A DNA stretch of 64,000 bases from Halichondria panicea (GCF_963675165.1 NC_087389.1:4820620-4884619), one strand, 5' to 3'; counted from the stretch's first letter, positions 36,380 through 49,050 are shown. Notes: generated by a model not told the origin, from the sequence alone. Numbers and translations: made by a program.

Positions 36380-38850
36380 CTAATCCGTACTATCTATAAG
36401 TTTGTAAGTCTTCTGTAGTTCTGTGTACAGTCCCTTCCCTTCCTCTAGTGGAGCTCCCAGCGTTCTAGCCGCCTCACTGCCGGCAACCACGTCCTCTGCC
36501 CTCCATTTTAGCAGCTGGTAGTCGGGTCTTTGTAGGCTCGTCAGGATATTGGTGAACGCTGGCCTTGACTCGGGTTGGGGGTGCCTGGAATTTAGTTTAG
36601 CATGGGCTTATTATATGCGACACTCGGGACAAATACTTACGTGCATTTGATGATGAGGTCATAGATGGCTCTCGGGCAGCCAGGTGGTGGTGGGAGGCGG
36701 TAACCTGTTGGCACTATAGTCACTACCTGTGTTTTAATATGCAAAAAACAAGCACGATGATTTTTCGTTAGCCTTTATTATAGGAGTAGCTCACCTCTTG
36801 ATTAGTCATGCCTGGATATGGCTTTCCTCCTAGCGACCAAATCTCGTACAATAGTATCCCGTAGCTCCATACATCACTTTTAGTAGAGTACCTGCGGTGC
36901 ATAAGAGCCTCAGTGGCTGTCCATTTCACAGGGACCATCCCTCCATGGGACAAGTAGTAATCTTCATCGCGTAGCTGACGTGATAGGCCAAAATCAGACA
37001 ACTGTGAATGGGATAATAACAGAATAGTGGTATTATACACAGTGACATGTAGTCACCTTTAGGCAAGCAAACAGTGGTTACATAAAGAACTGCTATATAA
37101 TACCTGCTTATTAACCTGGCTTAGATCTAACAGTTTGCTACTAGAAGGTATAACCTGACCTTGCAGTCCCCTTCCTTGGAGACGAGTATGTTCCTGGCTG
37201 CCAGGTCACGATGAACGAACCCCTTGAGCCCCAAGTACACAAAACTGCTGGCAATCTTCCTACAGTAGCTGAGCAGAAGAGCAGGCAACTCAGTCATCTC
37301 TTGCTCTGTGTTTTCACCTTTCTGGATTCTATGATTAATTTTGAATCGATCAATACAACTGAGCGTTCAGTTTTTAAACTTACTTTTCTTTAACGTTTAT
37401 GAGGTTTGCTCTTATATCCTCGTCCATTAATTCACAAAGGATCATTAGCTGATTCTGTATAATTATGTTAATGTCTTAACAGCATTGAGAGTGAATAATG
37501 GGATAGCATTCTTACATTAGTCGATTCTGTCACTACTCCGAATAGAGCCACAATGTTGGGGTCATTGAATTGTGCCAATAGTACAGCCTCTTGTAGGAAC
37601 TTGATCCTGTTGTCTAGTGACGAATTTTCTCCAATCATTTTTACTGCCACATGGGCAGAGATACATTGAGGAGCATTACCGTCCATTTCGTTTGTGGTGA
37701 ATGTCCACTGTGCCTTGTACACTGTGCCAAACTGTCCCCTTCCAATCTGCTCTTCGATACTAGCCAATATTTAATTGTGTACGCATTAAAGTATCAATAT
37801 TTATTATACTGCAGACTATGGTTGTATAAATTCTCAATAGGAAACATACACTGCACTATCAGCAAACTGGTCAGTCTATATAGTCAGCAAAGAGGGTATG
37901 TTACGTAATCATGCTATCGTATTCAGATATCACATGCATAGAGAATTATGGTAAAAATTTGTTAAAATCATTCACCATAATTGGTCTTCAGGAATCTCAT
38001 CGATGCCCAGCGAGGCTAGCTGCATTTGAAGGTCTTCTTCTTTCTCCGCTGGTGAAAAAACTGGAGCGCTATAGTCTCCAGTGTCCTGTAGCTCGTAGTT
38101 AGGGGAGAGGGTACCGTTTGTAACGTGTGATCGAATGTGCACAGGTAGCAATGGGTTGAGGTTGGACGGAGCAGGATAATAGATACCACTTGCTTCTCTG
38201 GCTGCTCTTGTGTTGTAGATAACCTGCAACAGACATTGGTAATTTTGTCAAATCTAATTTAGTCAACAGCTATATAATGTTGGTAAACACTATAGTAGAT
38301 CTATAAATTTGTTTAGAGTACTTGCACTGATCCTTACTGCACATTGTTGAGAGTCTTGCCTCCGTCCATGTCTTCTTATTCTCCCTCTCTCATTGACACT
38401 GGCGTATGTTGATGAAGACACACTGATAACCCTTCCTCTACTTCTTATGCTATTCGCCTTCGATTGTTCTTGGATTTTGATCTTTCGACTCACTTTAAAG
38501 AATAGTATTCCTACCAGACAGCCAAGGATAACCAAAGAGACAAAGATGAAAAGCAGGATTAGAGAGCCGATAGCAATTCCCACACCTGCCTGATTGCTGT
38601 CTGGGGCTGGAGTTAATGCACTACTTGTGGTTAATATAGATAAAGGGGTAGAAGTTGTTGGAGAAGGGGATACAGGTGGGAGTGTTGTCAAGGGCAGTGG
38701 AGTAGTAGATGGCCATAGAGATGATAAGTAGATACTTGTTGGGGAAGGGGATACAGGTGGGAGTGTTGTCAAGGGCAGTGGAGTAGTAGATGGCCATAGA
38801 GATGATAAGTAGATACTTGTTGGGGAAGATAATTCAGGGCTGCTAGTCAT
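36380..38850 (-). CDS. Receptor-like tyrosine kinase A, minimal ectodomain
   Basis: This is a single-pass membrane tyrosine kinase. Eight exons in transcript order: 38338-38850, 37976-38223, 37516-37759, 37384-37448, 37160-37328, 36795-37001, 36641-36726 and 36380-36584, giving 578 residues from the ATG at 38850. The N-terminal exon has two 27-residue Ser/Thr/Pro repeats, then a membrane helix (GSLILLFIFVSLVILGCLVG) and a basic stop-transfer region. The kinase has GRGQFGTVYKA, AVKM, FVHRDLAARN, SDFG and SDVWSYG, so the main catalytic residues are present. The APE motif reads ATE (VKWTATEAL). No signal peptide is visible and no upstream ectodomain exon was found before the next gene, so it is either truncated or has an unseen first exon. 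It is about as close to kinase B as a tandem duplicate. The ligand is unknown. Confidence 0.85.
38669..38830 (-). repeat. 81-bp coding tandem duplication in kinase A
   Basis: Two almost identical 81-bp units encode a repeated 27-residue stretch beginning PTSIYLSSLWPSTT. The length is a multiple of three, so the frame is kept. The near identity implies recent origin or ongoing homogenisation. Confidence 0.92.
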
Positions 38851-39174
38851 AGTCTATATATTATAGCTTTTAATTTAGACACACTCAATCTCTTTGTATC
38901 AGTAAAACTGGTCTGATGCTGTCCACCTCAAATCCATTGACTATTTTTGGGATAATTATATGCATCTAGCTTCCATAATGGAGTGAGTAAGTATTGTACA
39001 ATGTTTTTACAGCTATTGTTGAAGTCAGGAAGTTTAACAATATCATTATAAGTCACATGGGCATTCTAATATAGGCATATCTCACTATAATACTATACAC
39101 TCATAGAAACCTGTACAGGCGGCACATTCATTGTTAACATATAGTTGCATGCATGTTCAAGCATTGTTCATCAG
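38851..39174. other. Spacer between kinases A and B
   Basis: About 320 bp separate the first recognised codon of kinase A from the stop of kinase B. I saw no signal-peptide exon for kinase A here. Confidence 0.45.
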
Positions 39175-42100
39175 TTACACTCTACTCTCAGCAGTTCCCT
39201 CCACATAAGTCTTCTGTAGTTCTGTGTACAGCCCCTCCCCTTCCTCTAGTGGGGCTCCCAGCAGTTTAGCCGCCTCACTGCCGGCAACCACATCTTCTGC
39301 CCTCCATTTTAGCAGCTGGTAGTCGGGTCTTTGCAGGCTGGTCAAGATATTGGTGAATGTTGGCCTTGACTCGGGTCGAGGATGGCTGTATGCATGCAAT
39401 GGTTACGAAAATGTTTGCATTATTATTGTTACGTACGTGCATTTGATTATGAGGTCATAGATGGATCTGGGACACCCAGGTGGTGGTGGGAGGCGGTAAC
39501 CAGCTTCTATCTTTTTTATGACCTGTAAAAAGTAATAATGTCAAAAGGGTTTAAATTGATTCCCACTATTATATAATTATATACCTCAGTGTTGCTGAGG
39601 TTGTGATAGGGCTTGTATCCTAGTGACCAAATCTCATAGAGCAGCATCCCATAGCTCCAGATGTCACTCTTCACCGAGTATTTCTTATACATGATAGCCT
39701 CAGGGGCTGTCCACTTGACCGGGACCAATCCTCCATGCGACGTGTAGTAAGCATCATCTTGTAGATCACGTGACATACCAAAATCGGAAATCTGCACGCA
39801 CAAAATATTATAGTTCGTTGGCATTGCTACAAGGAATTACAGCTGACCTTGCAATCCCCCTCTTTGGAGACAAGTATGTTCCTGGCTGCCAGGTCACGAT
39901 GAACAAACCCCTTGAGCCCCAAGTACACAAAACTGCTGGCAATCTTCCTACAGTAGCTGAGCAGGAGAGCAGGCAACTCGGTCGTCTCTTGCTCTGTGTT
40001 TTCATTGCTCAGAATTCTGATAATTGAAGAACAACCTGACCACTTTAGTTTCTCTAATTTAAACGACCTTACCTTGCGTTGATGTTGCTGAGATGGTTTT
40101 TCAAGTCTTCATCCATCAACTCACAAATCATCATTAGCTGAGATAAAAATGCAATTCACTTTCATTACCAAAACTATTTTGTGTTAATACCTTATCAGCT
40201 CTTGTCACCACTCCAAACACAGCCACAATATTGGGGTCATTGAACTGACCCAACAACACAACCTCTTGCAGGAACTTGATCCTGTCCTCAGCTGTCCTCT
40301 GGTTGTCCATCACCTTGACGGCAACTTGGGCGGAGATCACCTGGACGCCATTATTCTCCATATTGTCCTCGCTTATTGAGAACTCCCACACAGCCCTGTA
40401 CACTGTTCCGAACTGACCGCTACCAATAGAATTCTCCTCAAATCTGCCAAATAATGCATTGCATGCGCATGGCTATAATTAATACTACAAAACTTACAGT
40501 ATATAACTATCTAACTTCACCACTTACTGCAGTTGCTCCTGTGGTATTTCGTCAATCCCTAGAGTGGCCAGCTGCGTCTTTAGATCCTCCTCCTTATTGG
40601 CTGGTAAAACTGGGGCGGAGTAATCACCTTCCGCCATCTCGTAGTTAGCTGAGAGGGTGCCATTGGTAACGTTAACTCGTTTGTAAGCAACGGCTTTGTT
40701 GTTGTCAGTAGGGTCATCGTTAGTTAGTGAGTCGGTAAGCAGGGGAGCTTGGCTGTGCCTTAGTGAGGCATTCTTTCGCACAGACTGAATTCTGGAATAG
40801 TCGCAGACTCTTGAAAACTGTGTGCAAAAAAATATTGGTGTGTGGCACACTTAATTTGGCAATGTCATTCATACAAATAATAGTATAGAGAGATTAGCAT
40901 GCAGGTTTACATGCACACTATGAAACGGAAGGACTGTCAGTGTCCCTACATTGTTTTATCCAGAAATTTTGTACTTTTCAATTCATATATGCATGCTTCT
41001 AAGTATAACGGTATTTGAATGTGATTCAGTCCTTAACTTACAGTCCTTGTTCTCTGGCTTTCAAACTGTGACAGTGACTCCATTGTTCTTCTCCGGAACC
41101 TCCCCCTCTCGTTGACCTCGACATGCATGGTGGGTGTGACAACAATGTCTTGAATTGTTGTGACACTAACGTCTCGAGTCGCTACTTCGTCATAGAGATT
41201 TTCCATTTCCATGTCGTTTGATGGCTTCGCTGTCTTGTTCTGTTTCCTCAATATCCCAAAAATCACAGTTATCAGAATTATCATGATTACGACCACGACA
41301 ATTAATCCCAGTATTGCAGCTCCCACAACTATAGCATATATACTTCCACTACTCTCTACATTGGAGATGGTGGGCATCGTTGTGGTGGATGAGGCATTGG
41401 TGGGCGTAGCAGGGGTTACTAAGATGTTCGAGGAGCATGGCGGGATCAGAGTCGAATTTGTGAAATTTGTGGCCACTATTATCATGTGAAAATAAATTAG
41501 AGTGTGCATATAATTATTATAAATTATTTTATACTTACTGATAGATATATTAATGTTCACTTTCACAGGAACTCTTCTTAAAAATTCAGCACTTTTAGAA
41601 ACAAATTGTTGGAATTGATATGGCAGATATAATGTTGATTCGCAGTCTTCATTGCTTAGAAGGTTCACATTTGCTGGGCAATAATTATCAGTGCATACAA
41701 TGGGCACAAATACTGCAAACTGATCTCCTTCCTCTACCACCCAGTTGGGAATTGTCTCGGAGTCACGATGAATAGTGTTGTTGAACCCATCTTTTGCTGA
41801 AGGTGTCCCACTGGCGATAGTTATTATCATAGAATCCAGTAACTCGTAACGATCATCAAGCTCCCTAATTCGAGCAACAGTGAACTTAAAAAAAATTGTC
41901 TTGGTCCCTTGTGTGTTGAGTAAAGCTGTGTAACCAATTCCGTTCACTGTTCCATTGGTTGGAGCTTTTTGAAGCATAATGTAAGCCCCTCCCCCCCAGA
42001 AACGTCTCCTGGGGTCAGGGTCGAAGTCCACATCTCCAATAATAAGACTACCTGCATAACAATATAGGCATTTATACTATAATAATGTATAACAGCCCTT

Positions 42101-42953
42101 ACTTGCAATTGACTCTGAGATTTGTGTAGCAGCGGTGTTCACACAGATAGGAAGTAGTGTTTCCACATCACAGGAGTCGGGCAAGGTGGGTGGGGTTGGA
42201 ACTGCATAGCATTCATGCATGTGTGAGGGTGGTATATACACTGCTATATTACATATACAATTATATTGACCTACCTACTAGGGCCCGAGCATTCACAAAT
42301 CCTGGTCTAGCAGGCAAGTCAATTCTCAACAGATTTGACTGTAATGAACTGTACTGCACTATGTTGTTCGGCCTTAGTCCAGATGGATCAAATACACCAT
42401 ATGCAGGGCAAACAGAAAAATCGCTTCGGCAATCACTCATTTCAACCGCAATCACGTCTCCTAATTTCACAAACCATTGATTCAAATTTATATTACGACA
42501 ACCAAATGTTGTTGTGGGGTTACGTGAATCAAGAGAACTTCTACTAATTTGCTCATACAAATGTCTTCCATTATTTCTGTACAGATAAAAATTCATTCTG
42601 TACACATTTGTATTACTGGAAATATTTCTTAGTTCCGTACAAGCCTCCACCCTAATCCCCACTCCAGAGCAGCGAGAAGGACGAGACGAGTCAATGTAAA
42701 GACCAGCAGGATAACCAGAAGAATTGAGAAGTTGCCCTTGATAGTTAGGTTCTCGAATCAGGTCGTCATATTCGGGGAAATAGCACACTACATAAACACA
42801 TGCGAATACAGTGTCAGCTAATTTATTTACTTAACTTTTCTCACCTTGTTCTCTCAGTAAGTTAATGCCTTCGTCACTGTCCTGAGCTTTGGTAGAGCAC
42901 AGACACACCAAGCCAATGGATACCAGCAAACAAATGTCTGCCTTGACACTCAT
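39175..42953 (-). CDS. Receptor tyrosine kinase B, complete
   Basis: Twelve exons in transcript order: 42845-42953, 42275-42787, 42103-42201, 41539-42051, 41042-41475, 40528-40817, 40191-40443, 40073-40137, 39848-40016, 39585-39791, 39437-39522 and 39175-39385, giving 982 residues. A signal peptide (about 1-22) leads into an ectodomain with two related modules, each on its own 513-nt exon. They share a GDxxAVxx ... C ... CPA pattern: LGDVIAVEMSDC ... CPAYG and EGDQFAVFVPIVC ... CPANV. A Thr/Ser-rich stalk and a membrane helix follow at about 456-486. The kinase has SGQFGTVYRA, VAVKV, FVHRDLAARN, SDFGMSR and KWTAPEAI, and so looks active. Intron positions and phases in the kinase part match kinase A exactly. 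I recognise no vertebrate orthologue; it resembles lineage-specific sponge receptor kinases. Confidence 0.9.
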
Positions 42954-43131
42954 CTTGTATTAGTTGCACAGCACTTACTGATGCAGTCAAGCAAATTTTC
43001 CTGATCATGCAGGAAGTAGTATTATACATGTCACCTTTTATGAACTGACAAGTACAATGAGAACATCACATGAACACAATTATTAAATTAGACCTCAAAG
43101 CATTGTTAAAGATCTACACTACACTCTACTC

Positions 43132-44535
43132 TCAGCAGTAAGTTTCCACATAGGTCTTTTGTAGTTCTGTGTACAGCCTCTCCCCCTCCTTTAATGGATC
43201 TCCCAGCGTTCTAGCCGCCTCACTGCTGGCAACCACGTCCTCTGCCCTCCATTTTAGCAGCTGGTAGTCGGGTCTCTGCAGGCTGGTCAATATATTGGTG
43301 AATGTTGGCCTTGACTCGGGTTGGGGGTGCCTGAATGCAATACAGAGGTTATGTATATATATAACGTTGTAACCAGAGATTACTTACGTGCATTTGATGA
43401 AGAGGTCATAGATAGATCTGCGACATCCAGGTGGTGGTGGGAGGCGGTAACCAGCATGTACTTTTTCAATGACCTGCACAATTAATAGAATACACATCCA
43501 TATTTATATATTACCTCACATGCAGTGTTGCTGAGGTTGTAATAGGGTGTGTATCCTAGTGACCAAATCTCATAGAGCAGCATCCCATAGTTCCAGATGT
43601 CACTATTCACTGAGTACCTCATGAACTTGATAGCCTCAGGGGCTGCCCATTTGACAGGGGCCAATCCTCCATATAACGTGTAGATGCAGTTTTCGTAGAT
43701 CACATGGAATACCGAAATCAGCAGTCTGCGGAAAGAATTATGATGAGGATATGAAAGTCTATACTATTTTACCTTGCACTCCCCTTCCTTGGAGACGAGT
43801 ATGTTTCTGGCTGCCAGGTCACGATAAACAAACCCCTTGAGCCCCAAGTACACAAAGCTGCTGGCAATCTTCCTACAGTAGCTGAGCAGGAGAGCAGGTA
43901 ACTCAGTCATTTCTTCCTCTGTGTTTTCGTTGCTCTGAATCCTGATGATTGAAGAGCAACTTGACCTTGGATCTGTAATTGTATACCCTTACTTTGCTCT
44001 GATGTCGCTGAGGTGGCTTCTTAAGTCTTCATCCATTAACTCACTAACCATCATTAGCTTTAAGTGCAACACACCTATAATTTACTTTGTCATTTGTTTA
44101 AAACTTTAGCATACCTTATCAGGTCCTGCATGTCACCACTCCAAACACAGTCACAATATTGGGGTCACACAGCTTCTTGCAGGAACTTGATCTTGTCCTC
44201 AGCTGACTTCTGGTCCATTACCTTGACAGCAACTTGGGTGGAGATGGCCTGGACTTCGTTTTATCCTCACTTATTGAGAACTCCCACACAGCCCTGTACA
44301 CTGTTCCGAACTGTCCGCTACCTATCTTCTCCTTAAGAATCAATTAAATCATTTGCACTTGTCATAATTATGTCCATAATTATGTATAACAGGAATTGAG
44401 GCTGTATAATTCTCACTGGCAAGAATTTTAGAGGTTCTGTGCTAAATTTCAATGACATGCACTTACTGCAACTGCTCATGTGGTATCTTGTCAATCCCTA
44501 GAGTGACCAGCTGCTTCTGCAATCTTGTGGCAGGT
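43132..44535 (-). pseudogene. Tyrosine kinase C, decayed tandem copy
   Basis: Exon-by-exon homology to kinase B runs from the juxtamembrane LVTLGIDKIPHEQLQ segment (near 44480-44535) to the C-terminal tail (stop at 43132-43134). The N-lobe exon (about 44110-44335) has small deletions relative to B that shift the frame and give QEAV followed by a stop. The activation-segment exon is frame-shifted just after ADFG, and the catalytic HRD reads YRD. The ectodomain and membrane exons are missing. The C-terminal exons remain open, so decay is fairly recent. An alternative is a non-coding transcript. Confidence 0.85.
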
Positions 44536-44802
44536 TGATGACATGGCCTGCGTATTCATATTGTCCAAGTGGTAATCGATAGATGGACATTATTGGCATG
44601 ACTGCAGATATAAACAGCATCTTGGATTGAACAGTAGATTGTTTGAATAGAGGCATGTCTATGCCTGCATTGCTTCAAGCGTGCCTATGTGGCTTCTGGA
44701 GTCTCTGTAAGTGTAATCATAGATAGAGTAGAAGAGGGATTGGAAATGGAAGTGATTCACGTGATGTTTTACAATGAAGTCTACGTAGTGGCTCTGGGAC
44801 CC

Positions 44803-45841
44803 GTTGTCATAAAATTTTGGGCCCCCCCATGTTTAGGCCCCCTCCGGGCCTAGAATTTTAAAATTTTGGGCCCACCGGGCCTAGAATGTTAACCGTTTAG
44901 GCCCCCCAGGGGGTCCAAACTGTTAACATTCTAGGCCCCCCACTGTGAGATTAGGCCCTCCTCTTCTGCTATCCTTTTCTGCACGATAGAACGAAGTCAA
45001 AGAGATATAATAATATGGTAAGGTTAGCTCTATTAGTTGACAAAGCATCAAAGAGACTGCATGCATGCAAAGACTCTGTATCAAAGTAGCAAAAATATTT
45101 GCATTATTATTCTATCATGGAATTCAGGAAGATTTACCTTTTAAGTTACTCATGCTTTACCTATAAAAGTTAAATGCTTTGATGCAGCTCTGCAATGTTG
45201 GATCTGCCTGTAAGACAATCGATGTTGTTGCATAGCTATCCCCATATTTGCAACTTCATGCTTACTTTCTCAGCCAAATTTCAGGACAAAAAAGTATAAA
45301 GCATACAATTTCAGTGCAAAGACAACAATTCATATCTTCCTCCATGTTTTCTTATACATAGAAGATGTAAATTGTTGTGGGGATGCTCCAATAGCATCAC
45401 TGGCTCAGCTCTCAAGTACTGTGGAATCATAGATAGAAGTCAAGAGAGAAACTGTTGTATCATGGTGGAATCACAATAGCAGTTTCCTTTCGGGACAAGG
45501 GTAATCTTGGGCAGTCCTGACCAATTCGGGACAGTTGGCACCTATGTGCTTCGTGCTGCATGAGGCCTGATTCATAAAATGACATGGTGCAGTGTGATGG
45601 CTGTGAGATCAGTGGTATACTACTGTACATGCATGAAATGTGTGTGTGTGAGGAGAGCTGCATTCAGTATAACTGGCACTGCATAGACTGTGAAGACCAT
45701 AGAAGACTGTATTGGTGTATTTTGAGAATGCACTGTCACACAATGTTACCGCTGTTGTGCTGTTAATGGGGGGGCCTAAAATGTTAAAATTCTAGGCCCG
45801 GGGGGCCCAATCTCATGGGGGGCCTAAAATTTTATGACACC
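44803..45841. mobile_element. ~1-kb TIR element with GGCCCCCC-rich ends
   Basis: Inverted ends read TGTCATAAAATTTT(G/A)GGCCCCCC. Sub-terminal GGGCCTAGAAT and GGCCCCCC blocks repeat several times in both orientations near each end. The body has no transposase I can recognise, but a fragment at 45584-45720 encodes zinc-finger-like text (MVQCDGCE ... WHCIDCED). Target duplications were not resolved. Confidence 0.75.
45584..45720 (+). pseudogene. PHD-finger-like fragment inside a TIR element
   Basis: MVQCDGCE and NWHCIDCE match the first and last metal-binding parts of PHD fingers (QCDGC ... W-Y/H-C-xx-C). The middle, where WYHxxC is expected, seems frame-shifted (CAGTGGTAT in the next frame). 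It may be a captured gene fragment or a remnant of the mobile element's own gene. Confidence 0.4.
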
Positions 45842-46504
45842 GTATCTCCTCATAACTCCCGCAAAATCCCGGGAAACTTATTGTGTCTAAAGCATACATC
45901 TCAGAGCTACCCCCATTACTGAATCACATGCCCCCTGATAGTAGGTATCAATTGGAAACAAAGAAAATATAATCTCGATTGTCGTGAAGTAGCTAGAGGT
46001 ACACAGAGCGCTTTTTCATGCTTGTGTTCCTATAGTACCTTTGATATAGCTAAGGCTTTGTAACTAAATAGTGTCCTGTGTCCTAAATGGCCTCAAGTAT
46101 TAGAGAAAGTTGATGTTTAGCAGCAGAACTGCTCGTGGACTTCTTACAGAGAGAAAAACAATTCTTATGAATTATTCATGTTTAGCCCTCGTGTTAAAAA
46201 GTAAGCCTCGATTAAAACCGCGGAGATACACGGATGGTACTTCGAGCGTACTTCCGTTTCCAATCCCTCTTCTACATGAACATTTGGCCACTTTCTGCTG
46301 GCTTGTGCACTTTCTACACAACATTTATATATTTTAGGAAAACACCTGCAGAACCGTTTGAGTCAGTTACCTTCACTTCCTGCTGCTTCTGTGTGCCCTG
46401 TATCTTTCTCTGGGTCTAGCAAGCCTCCTTTCCCTCTTTTTAGCTGTTTCTGAGGATCCTCCTTAGGCCTTATCGCTAGTTTTGTCACTATTCATATCTT
46501 TATC

Positions 46505-46607
46505 TAGCCTCGGTCCCAGGCTGACTTTTTTTTAATAGAACGAAGTTGAAAAATACGTAGGCGACCTAGCGTTCAATTGGAGACGGATTGGCCTGGGGTC
46601 GAGGCTA
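46505..46607. mobile_element. 103-bp TIR miniature element with 9-bp target duplication
   Basis: Ends TAGCCTCGGTCCCAGGC and GCCTGGGGTCGAGGCTA are inverted. The direct repeat ATCTTTATC flanks it at 46496-46504 and 46608-46616. Same family as 23915-23976. The 9-bp duplication suggests Mutator-like mobilisation. Confidence 0.92.
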
Positions 46608-48923
46608 ATCTTTATCGAGCTAAAGTTATTGACTCACGTAGAAATTGGTAAAGGATCACGAGTCACAAAAGCAAATATCGTATGCCGGTCCATGCCGGCC
46701 TGCCGGTCCACGGTAGACATACATACATACATACACACACCACCCGGACCACGTGCATGACTAACTAAGGGACTCGCTTCGCTCGCCCCAATAATATAAA
46801 ATCGAAAGTTGTATTCCTAACATATTTGCCACTAAAAAAAACAAAATGCAGTATTTCTCAGAACTTACTAGTAGCCTAGCCCAGACTTCCGTTGAAGCTT
46901 AAAAGTTGAACAATAATACTCAGGTACATGCACAACATATTTCAGATCTTAACTCAAACAAGTAAGCTACTTCTATTCCTAACATATTTTCAGAAGTACA
47001 CATCTTCAGACAGCCATTTTATATTGATGATGTCATATCATGTAACAGGTGGTGGTCCAATGGAAGCGCCAATAGTTAAACTTTCAGTACCTGCACTCAA
47101 ATAGATCATATCACTTTTACTTTAGAAGATATGCTACAAAATGTAAAAAATGTGTACTCAAAAAAAATATACTCTCTTTGATTGTTGCACTTGTTAAGTG
47201 ATAAAGTTTACTGGAGAGCAACTCAACTTAGTATTATATTGTGCACGGTTGTACACATTTTTTTAAAAAGCACTCACTGCATTGACACAGCATAATTATA
47301 GGCATGCAGGCAGCTACAGATAATTATATAATTATGTTCTTGTATGTTTTTGTTTAATGCTCTTAAATAATATGTTTTTGTTAAATTTATTGTCTAGAGC
47401 CCAGGTGCATGCAAAAGACAATAGCTACACTTCGTTGTCAAATTTGTATATGTAGCACAAGTCACATGTTGATAAGTGTCTGAAGCCACTTTTCGAATAT
47501 CATTATCAACTTTTCGCGAATTAAATATTCGTTTTAGGGCTCTGCATGTCACGCGAAATTTGGACTTGCATGGGCAAAAATGAATCTCCTGGCCATTTTT
47601 TTGTGCTGCCAAAAGTGGACTTCTCCTGCCGTGAAATGGTTCTATATCTCACTCCCTCTCCCTAGCTAAACTATCATCCTTGCCTTTTCATGAGAGCCAT
47701 GATGGGTCCAGTTTAAGCTATATTGAATCGGCTTGCTAGAAAGAATCAACTTTGGTGAGTCCTATCCACACAAAGTCTCCCCGCTATATATATATATACA
47801 GAGAAATGGACACCATTTTTTTGCATTGCCATAAGTGCATGGATCGGGCCCAGGGTGTCCAATTTTTCGTGGGTCTAAATTTAGTGTGACAGCTTCTCGG
47901 GAGCGAAAATAACAAAAAATTAAACCACTCAGAAATGTTCCCATGCACAGAGTATATATATACACATAAATATACATGCATGTGCTACTGTAACAGTGGA
48001 ACCTCTCTTATATATAATGTCCACTTCTTACACAAGAATGCCTGCATGCAGCTATATACATTCTTTGTATCTGTATAATTATAGCATCCAATAGCCCAGG
48101 TCTGTATGGGTATATACAATGTAGAAATCTTTGTACATAGCTATACTAAATAATTATACATGTACTATTTTTATAATTAGGCCACTCCAAGTGACACTCT
48201 GGTTTCTGGTCCTGAAGTTTTCTAATTGCATGCAGGCGGGCGGCTTTTCTCATTATGTCATTATCAATTTCACCTTATGAATCTTATTATTTTGCAAATG
48301 AATATCAATAACTGAAGTGATCCTGTACCAGGAACAATGGAACAGGGTCACTACAGTAGAAAGCTGTATATACCAGGAACAATGGAACAGGGTCATTAAA
48401 GTAGAAAGCTTGAATTATAGCTCCTGCTTTTGCGAATCCTACTCCATGATATATGCAGGACCTGGAGCCATACTTCTCTGAAACTCCAGGCTTCTTTGCT
48501 GTGATCCTAATCCACAGTGCATATATCTATACTACCACTACCTGTTCTCAAATGTTTCAGCATGCCTCCATTCTTTATTGCTCCTGAGTTTCTGTGCAAG
48601 TCATACCATGATAACAACATCACTATATGCACTGCTAATATTATATCACTCTTCTGGTTTCTTTATAATCATGTCACCAGCCGAGGGTTTGCACTTTAGT
48701 GCTCTAGTTTATACTGTTTTTGAGCCGTTATAATTATAATGTTAGCTACATTATATTCAAGAAAATCACGGGCTGTCCATGCACCTTATTTATGTAAAAT
48801 GACACAGTTTGCATGATGGCAGCCACGCCCACGGTGAGTTCATGCTAAACCACAGACTACAGAATTACTATAATTGCTAAACCACTACAGAATCACTATA
48901 ATTGCTTAATTGCTAAACCACTA

Positions 48924-49050
48924 CACTGTAAAAAATGATTGAAAAAAAGTGCGGTGGACACTAAAACCGTCGCATATAGCACGCCTTTTTGAAAAAGTGT
49001 GCTATATGCGACGGTTTTAGTGTGCTCACCGCACTTTTTTTTTTACAGTG
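48924..49050. mobile_element. 127-bp hairpin TIR element (CACTGTAAAAAATG family), copy 1
   Basis: The arms are complementary over most of their length: CACTGTAAAA ... TTTTACAGTG outside, with a long inner stem around ACTAAAACCGTCGCATATAG. The whole unit would fold into one hairpin. No coding capacity. Confidence 0.92.

Larger units (their letters stand above)
44728..46275. repeat. 26-bp inverted repeat pair enclosing a TIR element
   Basis: GTAGAAGAGGGATTGGAAA... at 44728-44753 is repeated inverted at 46250-46275 with one mismatch. The pair encloses the 44803-45841 element, so it may be the remnant termini of an older element into which the inner one inserted. Confidence 0.55.

Noticed and set aside
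47394-47612. 72-codon minus-strand frame with several cysteines
   Set aside because: No signal peptide, homologue or splice context is seen, and it lies in repeat-derived sequence.
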